From Bacteroidota bacterium (lineage in GTDB: Bacteria; Bacteroidota; Bacteroidia; AKYH767-A; OLB10): a stretch of DNA of 64,000 nt. This document shows, in pieces, positions 58,933 through 64,000 of this stretch. The position numbers and the translations under genes are program-made. The stretch is taken from assembly GCA_016717325.1 (NCBI GenBank), contig JADKFV010000015.1:55835-119834 (forward strand). Reading direction: 5' to 3'. The notes under the pieces were generated by a model. That model worked only from the letters and a program-made list of their open reading frames with translations. It was not told the origin of the DNA and did not search any database. How positions within the stretch are numbered: position 1 is the stretch's first letter; each line of letters opens with the position of its first letter.

Positions 58933-59310
58933 ATTTGATTATATATTTTTGAGATTAAAAAATTGTGTTCAAAGGTAAACGGTTTAATGTTATGTGGAAA
59001 TTAAAAAGGAATAAATTTATAAGTTCAATGTTGAAGGTTGAAAGTTCAATGTTAAAAATGCAAAAGTGAATTTGATGGAGTAAAAAGGTTTTCGAAAAAT
59101 AATGCTTTACTATCTTAATCACGAGAAGAATTTGCGGGCCTATAGTTTCAAACTAGTGTGTTACTTTCATTGCAAAAGTTTTGCTATTCAAAATAAAAGT
59201 AAGTAAAAAGCAATTTCAATTTATTTCATTTAATACCCAATAGTGCACTAGCTCTTTTGCATGTCAAGATGCAGAAAAAAATCATTCATAAAAAGCGCAA
59301 CAATACTCAC
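58933..59310 (-). promoter_or_regulatory. gap upstream region with -7 candidate TACCTTTG (58970-58977)
   Basis: TACCTTTG on the minus strand matches TAnnTTTG, 37 bp before the gap start; TTTC about 19 bp upstream is a weak -33. The rest of the 378-bp region holds only a short direct repeat AAGTTCAATGTT (59022-59033 and 59041-59052). Confidence 0.4.
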
Positions 59311-59811
59311 CTATTCTATTCCATTCATTTTTGAATACAAACTTTCATCATCATCTATTTGCTGCACAAATACCGGATTTTTATTTAGCTGAATTAGGCA
59401 TTTCGAACCACTAATCACCACATCAATTTTTGCCGAATCGTTTTCGAAAATCAATATGCCGTCAACGGCTTTCTTATTTTCTACTTTATTTAATTGAAAA
59501 GGGGTTTTAAAATTTGGCATATATAATTCTCCTTTCGATTTGTCATCATTCAGCACAATGTATGCAGCCATTTTAGAATCGGCATTGGTGCCATATGCAA
59601 TAAAAGAAGAACCTACTTCAAATATCCTGATACATTCTTGTCTGAGATTGCTCCACACATAACCGGCCGAAGCGCGGCATCCATGTTCATCGGCATCGTT
59701 GCCAACCATATTTTTGGTTTCGTTTTCATCAATATTTTTAATTGGCGTGTTACTACAATTGCAAAACATAAAAACAAATACGGCACTCAATGCCCAAATC
59801 AATTTTCTCAT
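59311..59811 (-). CDS. Lipoprotein of unknown function with GCRASAGYVWS motif
   Basis: 166 residues; lipoprotein signal LIWALSAVFVFMFCNC. The mature part has DADEHGCRASAGYVWSNLRQ and ECIRIFEVGSSFIAYG, a Cys-rich motif I recall from a Bacteroidota hypothetical lipoprotein family, then a beta domain (AAYIVLNDDKSKGELYMPNF, SKCLIQLNKNPVFVQQ). Function unknown. Ends in TAG. The GNAT gene is 31 bp upstream on the same strand. Confidence 0.78.
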   Translation of the reverse strand: MRKLIWALSAVFVFMFCNCSNTPIKNIDENETKNMVGNDADEHGCRASAGYVWSNLRQECIRIFEVGSSFIAYGTNADSKMAAYIVLNDDKSKGELYMPNFKTPFQLNKVENKKAVDGILIFENDSAKIDVVISGSKCLIQLNKNPVFVQQIDDDESLYSKMNGIE

Positions 59812-59842
59812 TTGTCGTTTCTATTAAATTAATTTAATCGAA

Positions 59843-60298
59843 TTAAATTTCCTTTTTCATGCAAACACTGCTTGCCACATTTTCGTATTGACCGTAATTG
59901 GAAATTACGCAATAACCTGCGCGCTTATACAAGGCAATAGCTTCGGGCTGTCTGATTCCTGTTTCGAGTATGGTTTGGTTGTAATTTAATTCTTTTGCCC
60001 ACAGTTCAAGTTCGGCAAGGATTTTTTTTGCAATGCCTGTGCCCCTCACTTGCGGCATCACGAACATTCTTTTTATTTCAACTATACCACTTTCGTAATA
60101 TTTAAATGCGCCACACCCCAACTATAGTCTTACTTTTTCATAACACACTACCACATGTTTTATCATGTCCGATTTATTGTACTGTGCAAAAAATGAATGC
60201 TCATCGCCATCACGAATTTTTAATTCTGCATCGAGGAGGGTGACTAGGTTTTGGTAATCGGACGAAGTGCTATCTGTTTTGATAAAAGTATACGCCAT
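59843..60298 (-). CDS. GNAT-family acetyltransferase, interrupted by an in-frame TAG
   Basis: About 151 residues read through TAG at 60122-60124. ATG 60298 starts MAYTFIKTDSTSSDYQNLV and DGDEHSFFAQYNKSDMIKHV; after the stop the same frame continues LGCGAFKYYESGIVEIKRMF, the acetyl-CoA-binding loop VRGTGIAKKILAELELWAKE, and AIALYKRAGYCVISNYGQY. The TAG replaces one codon in the strand joining the halves. Transfers acetyl to an amine of unknown identity. Substitution error or a true nonsense change; the frame is otherwise intact. Confidence 0.75.
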
Positions 60299-60386
60299 TA
60301 AAATTTTATTTTGGGTTTCAAAATTAAAGAATGTTTTGTTTTTATCGCAACAAAAAAAATACTTCCTTTTGCAATTCTAATTTTTA

Positions 60387-60394
60387 TATCTTTG
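60387..60394 (+). promoter_or_regulatory. Candidate -7 element for the large secreted protein
   Basis: TATCTTTG matches TAnnTTTG, 24 bp upstream of the ATG at 60419. Confidence 0.4.
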
Positions 60395-60418
60395 GGTAAA
60401 TCTTTAAACCCTAAAAAT

Positions 60419-63400
60419 ATGAAAAATTCTAAGCTGATTTTAATTTTGTTTTGTGTGATAACTTTTTTGGTAACACTTTCTATAACCTTAAAAGCGCAAA
60501 CATACAATGTTGATATTACATCTTCAACAACAGTTGGCACTTGCAAAAGAGTTGATTTTACAGTTACTTTTACCGATGTTGTTAAACCTAACAATGCGCT
60601 AGTCAACGTTGCTCTTTCTCAACAGTTTTACAATTGTGTATTTGCAAATAATCCCCAAATCGCAATATTGCCTCCTACCCAAGGTTGCTTCACTCAAACT
60701 CAATCTATATTGAACCAAATTAATTTTACAAGTATTACGTGCGGAACAATTTCATTTGGAGTGGTAATAGATTGTAGCATAAATGAATTGAATGTGCCAG
60801 TTATTTCAAGCAAGTCTTTTGAATTAACTTTAACGTCAACTAATGGTAATATTCAAATAATTAATTATAATGGCACTCCAACAGGCACTCAATTGAACAA
60901 TAAGGTAATTGGCATAACAGAGAATATTGTAGTTGCGAAAGTGACAAACATACCTAACCCACAATTCCCTTATCATATGGAAGCACTGCAAATCAGAATC
61001 CGATACAATATGCTGAATTTCGATACGAGAATTTAACTACTGCCCAAGCTGACATCACTTTTACATTTGATCCCGATGCCAACAACAATAATTCGTGTGG
61101 GGAAATAACAAAAGGCAATTTGGAATTTAGTTTAGATAATACAAATTGGACAATAATTAGCGCGAATACTCCAACATCTATTACTATGAACAATACTAAT
61201 AATAATATACTTTACATAAGGCAAGCAGTAGAATTGAGTCCCCTCATAAAATGCTTAAGTTGTATAACTAAACAGGAGGCTCATTTTAGGTGGTGGTGTA
61301 ATTGGAATGCAATTTTTCCTAATACACCATGTGAAGGTTGCAATGAAGAAGTTGTAACTGAATATGCATATACACAAGTTGAAACAATTTCGATATTAAC
61401 AACTAAAAGCAAACCAAACCTTGTACAGAATGCAACAACTGATGATTATAGTTGTTTTAATAATGCTAGCCTTACCAATACGGTTGAATATACATACACA
61501 TTTAAAAACAATGGAAATTGCGAAATAGAAAAAGCACAATTTATATTATCACAAAACAAATTTCCATTAACCAAACAGGATTTAAGTATCATTGATGTTA
61601 ATTCGGTCACTGTTACTTCAAACATATTGTTAAATGGAACAGATTGCGCGGTTAATCTAGTTATAACAGGGAATTCGGACCAATTGTGTAAAACATTGAT
61701 ACAAAATAGCCTCGAAAATTCAATTGTAACAGTTGATAATTTTAACCAAGGGGCAGAAATTGCAATCAATTTTAGAGTGATGCGATGCTCAGAGGAAAAC
61801 GATCTTGAATTATTGGATAAACCAAAATTTTTGAATCATTGGCAAATAAGCACTACTACCAAAAGAGTTTGCAATAACACACCTCCCCTATTAGAAAATT
61901 ATAGTGCTTTGGCTGCAAATTATGAAGTAAACACCAACTATTCTAACATACACCAAGAGCTACAGTTTTTTCCCACAAAGATAGATTTAGCTGTAGATCC
62001 ACCGGCTGTGCCCCCATGCCCAAAAAATGGTGAAACAACAAGATTAGAAATAGAATGCCATGGACTTCAACAGGCAATTTATAAAAGCGATTATTATTAC
62101 CAAATATATGGATGTGATGCTGCATCAATAGCGGCTAACACCTGTGTACCACATGGTGTTATTAGAGCGACTGTAAAACTGGAGCAAGGCCTTTTCATTG
62201 ATTTTCCAAATGTTGTGCCTCAAGTATTTTTTGAATCCTCGCAAATTATTAACCCGAATTATTTTTATGTTGTGCAAGACGTAACTGGTGGGTGTCAACA
62301 TGGTAGCATTTGTGTTCCTGCCTCCTATTATTTTTATTTCGCTATAGATGCCAATTTGATGGACGCCCTCGAAAATGGCAAATTCAAATGCAATTTTCAA
62401 AGTTGCTGCCCTGCAAATCCCACATCGTCAAAAGTTGATGTGCGTTTTCATTTATGGGCCGACCCATCGGGAATCTGCAATTCATTAACTTATCCTCCAT
62501 TAAATAATAATGGTGCCCCAACCCATCTTACTTCACCTGACATGGCATTTTTACCATTGTCTGGTAAAACCCACGAATATAGCGTTCATTGCCCGGGATG
62601 CCATGCCGTGGGGACAATTATACGCGATTATCATATAGAGCGAACATCATTTGGTTTACTAGATACAGATAATGATGGATATGCAGATGACTGTAGTACC
62701 TGGATTGACCCCGCAAATTATTCAGAAAAAGATAAGCTAAAAAAGAGCTATAGTAGTTGGGGCGATAAATTGACAGACTACACCACTGCTATTTTTCAAG
62801 ATGGCGATGCTACAGGGTATACGTATGCGCAAATGAATGACGTAACGCTCCCCTTGCCTGCTACTGTTTCAGTACTGAATTATTTGCAAGTAGAACGCAA
62901 AATTCCATTTTCGTTGAGCGTTTTAGGTTTGAAACCTGTGAAGCTAACTTTTTATTTGGATAGACCATTTAGTTCAAACATAGTTTATGAGCCAGAAGGA
63001 TTTGTCTTGCCCGTTGGTAATTTTGTTACAGTTTTAGCGTTTAATGTAACGGCACAGGTTGATATTGACAAATATATTACCGCAGTGCCCAATGCAGATC
63101 CAAAGTCCGAATTGTTTTATTTGAATTTTTCGGCATTGATTCCTTCTTTGACTTGCACTAACTCCGTTCAGATAAATGCACCTATGAACGGGCAAACTTT
63201 TACAAATGGTTTTCAGCCCGGTGATATATTTCGATTTAAAATTGACTATGAAGAATGTGGCAACTTTGCTTCGCTTGCATCACCACCTACGGTGCAAGAA
63301 GATGTGGATAAGCAAACAACCATTTCGAATTTTATGGCACTCACCGGTAAAGATAATAATTACATTGACTTTATAAATTTACCGGATAAAGCCAAATACG

Positions 63401-64000
63401 ATTGGCGAATTAAATGGTTTAGGATGGGATGTGAAACCGGAAACAATGGAACTTATAACTCAAAAATTTTGCCAACGGATATAAATTTTGGTGCGAACAA
63501 TATAGCGCTATCCATCACTTTTTTAGTCAAGATTTATATTAGGACAAACGTTTGTTCAAAATAATGACAACTGCAACATTACCGGCACATTTAATTCTTA
63601 TACCGCAGTTGCCGGGGCCTTTTTAAATATTTACCCTTTCGAATTCCATCCACCGCGCTATTATCCAACGAAATATAAAATCATAAAGCCGCAAAATTAT
63701 ACCCTATCCACCTTAGGAATTACAGGAAGCAATTATCTAAAATTGCCACCTATAACGGGTGTGCAATATTCCACAACAAACTCCAACCCCGGTGCGGTAA
63801 CCTACACTGCACCTTATTATACAATAGCTGACAATTCCGCCAATTGTTTGCCTGAAGGCACAACAACATTAGATATGCCTTATTTAACAAATGGTTCGTT
63901 GTCGCGCGAGATTAAAGTTACTTTCGAACCTGATGATTGTACAGCAGAATTTTGTCCTTTACCCAATGCGGATCGCTCGATTACTTTTGGAAATAACACA
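60419..64000 (+). CDS. Large Cys-rich secreted protein, probably T9SS cargo; runs off the window, two frame breaks
   Basis: Signal peptide MKNSKLILILFCVITFLVTL with cleavage near KAQ. ATG 60419 is chosen over earlier in-frame codons because it begins this signal. At least 1190 codons. Breaks: near 60995 (an extra base before QNPIQYAEFRYENLTTAQ) and about 63515-63545 (missing bases in T-rich sequence before GQTFVQNNDNCNITGTF). The body is a series of beta-sandwich-like repeats with many Cys pairs (SDYYYQIYGCDAASIAANTC; CCPANPTSSKVDVRFHLW; VHCPGCHAVGTIIRDYHI) and a DTDNDGYADDC calcium-type motif. The C-terminal sorting signal would be to the right. Likely a gliding- or adhesion-type surface protein; function unproven. 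Confidence 0.75.

Noticed and set aside
3404..60298. Possible reassignment of TAG to an amino acid, since TAG interrupts several frames (3461, 4805, 43680, 60122)
   Set aside because: TAG also ends intact genes at their expected length (gap, exbD, ppx, the symporter), and TAA interrupts others in the same way. Errors or point mutations explain this better.

Overview
The window looks like the chromosome of a Bacteroidota bacterium. It is AT-rich, has few Shine-Dalgarno motifs, and several upstream regions carry the Bacteroidota -7 element TAnnTTTG. Many secreted proteins end in a type IX secretion (T9SS) type A sorting tail. Gene content fits as well: split pntAA/pntAB/pntB transhydrogenase, a birA/rsfS/ftsH block, a PASTA protein and lysyl-oxidase-like and sorbosone-dehydrogenase-like secreted enzymes. 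No rRNA, tRNA, CRISPR array or phage block is visible.

Layout. 1-7560 is an accessory region with every gene on the minus strand: a DUF4297-HerA anti-phage pair, a three-gene unit around a protein with NCYNYAND and DYHWYR motifs, and two adjacent unknown secreted genes. These modules are separated by related intergenic elements. 7845-13803 holds an outer-membrane protein, an azurin-like lipoprotein coupled to a pseudouridine synthase, panB, a coiled-coil secreted protein, a MITE-like insertion with a 10-bp target duplication (10933-11095) and another small repeat. 13921-23328 holds a cyanophycin-synthetase-like ligase, ppx, a sigma-54 type response regulator, a DinB-fold protein, yidC, a DUF6438 lipoprotein and hpd. 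23426-30220 holds a T9SS lysyl-oxidase-like protein, rpmH, rsmG and the pnt operon. 30551-40541 holds hypothetical genes, a protein of the family often labelled asparagine synthetase B, a fused glycosyltransferase, a PF10023 metallopeptidase, a PASTA protein, a VapBC-type pair with a broken toxin and exbD. 40656-50893 is rich in T9SS cargo (esterase, arylsulfotransferase-like, DUF1028, sorbosone dehydrogenase) with udp, a dicarboxylate-type symporter and a 20-bp tandem repeat. 51147-58932 is housekeeping (ftsH, rsfS, birA, rhomboid, groES-groEL, gap). From 60419 a large cysteine-rich secreted protein runs off the right edge.

Reading caution. About 20 genes, including groEL, yidC, pntA and the cyanophycin-type ligase, are broken by one-base indels (often in homopolymers) or single in-frame stops while the homology continues. 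This density in single-copy core genes points to sequencing or assembly error more than to gene decay. I therefore describe such loci as one gene spanning all pieces and mark where each break lies.
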